A stretch of 7,859 bases of DNA from positions 1-7,859 of the forward strand of contig JAADHY010000650.1 in assembly GCA_013151585.1 (NCBI GenBank), read 5' to 3'. A program made the translations under genes and the position numbers. This stretch comes from Planctomycetota bacterium (GTDB lineage: Bacteria; Planctomycetota; Planctomycetia; Planctomycetales; Planctomycetaceae). Each line of letters begins with the position of its first letter. Positions within the stretch are counted from its first letter, which is position 1. The notes under the pieces are model-generated. The model was not told where the DNA came from. It did no database searches and saw nothing but the letters and a program-made list of their open reading frames with translations. Below, one piece after another: positions 7,773 through 7,859 of the stretch.

Positions 7773-7859
7773 GTGCTTTGTCAGAGCAGAATTTTAGGGT
7801 AGACGCTTTTCAGTTTGCAGCGGGCGTCGTCGATCTTCATTTGCCAATCGACGCCGCGT
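7773..7859 (-). mobile_element. End of an IS630-like insertion sequence (continues beyond window)
   Basis: The transposase-like frame below stops only about ten bases inside a TA at 7771-7772. IS630/Tc1-type elements insert at TA and duplicate it, and often place the transposase stop inside the terminal inverted repeat. I therefore propose that the element ends at about 7773, with GTGCTTTGTCAGAGC as the start of its terminal repeat. The other end is not in the window, so neither the repeat nor the TA duplication can be confirmed here. Confidence 0.42.
7781..7859 (-). CDS. C-terminal end of an IS630-like transposase (5' part beyond window)
   Basis: Reading leftwards from the right edge, 25 codons encode RGVDWQMKIDDARCKLKSVY followed by PKILL and a TGA at 7783-7781. 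The DWQ...DDAR.KLK..YP pattern resembles the C-terminus of IS630-family transposases, which often end with a segment of WQFTT.DAR.KL..LYP type. The catalytic DDE residues would lie upstream, outside the window. With so few residues, the family call is moderate; the frame being real protein is fairly likely. It faces the sigma cluster convergently. Confidence 0.5.
   Translation of the reverse strand, partial: RGVDWQMKIDDARCKLKSVYPKILL

Overview
The window looks like a piece of a chromosome from a GC-rich planctomycete, probably of the Pirellulales type. This is an inference from the protein styles: an ECF sigma factor coupled to a single-pass membrane partner and a secreted PDZ protein, a fused SUMT/uroporphyrinogen-III synthase, and a small helical protein overlapping a nucleotidyltransferase-like frame. 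No rRNA, tRNA or other direct taxonomic marker is present.

Layout, left to right. (1) Positions 1-1487, minus strand: an almost complete bifunctional tetrapyrrole gene (uroporphyrinogen-III C-methyltransferase fused to uroporphyrinogen-III synthase), whose last few codons lie beyond the left edge. (2) Positions 1488-1800: a divergent intergenic region with a plausible sigma70-type promoter and a good ribosome binding site for the next gene. (3) Positions 1801-4473, plus strand: a full-length aconitase of the AcnA type, with all three iron-sulfur cysteines. (4) Positions 4474-5138: a poorly occupied stretch holding what looks like a decayed two-gene module, a 53-residue protein overlapping the first 36 codons of a nucleotidyltransferase-like gene that is cut off before its catalytic part. 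(5) Positions 5139-7596, plus strand: a three-gene cluster of ECF sigma factor, putative membrane anti-sigma factor (ATGA overlap) and exported PDZ/coiled-coil protein. (6) Positions 7597-7770: two strong consecutive hairpins, probably transcription terminators. (7) Positions 7771-7859, minus strand: the 3' end of what appears to be an IS630-like transposase, running off the right edge.

The metabolic genes (tetrapyrrole synthesis, aconitase) look like ordinary housekeeping. The most distinctive unit is the sigma/anti-sigma/PDZ cluster. Its arrangement suggests envelope-to-transcription signalling: sigma factor in the cytoplasm, a membrane-spanning partner with a sizeable extracytoplasmic domain, and an exported PDZ protein that could act as sensor, adaptor or target. 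The second point of interest is the decayed nucleotidyltransferase module between acnA and the sigma gene. Together with the insertion-sequence end on the right, it indicates that the flanks of the sigma cluster have been rearranged.
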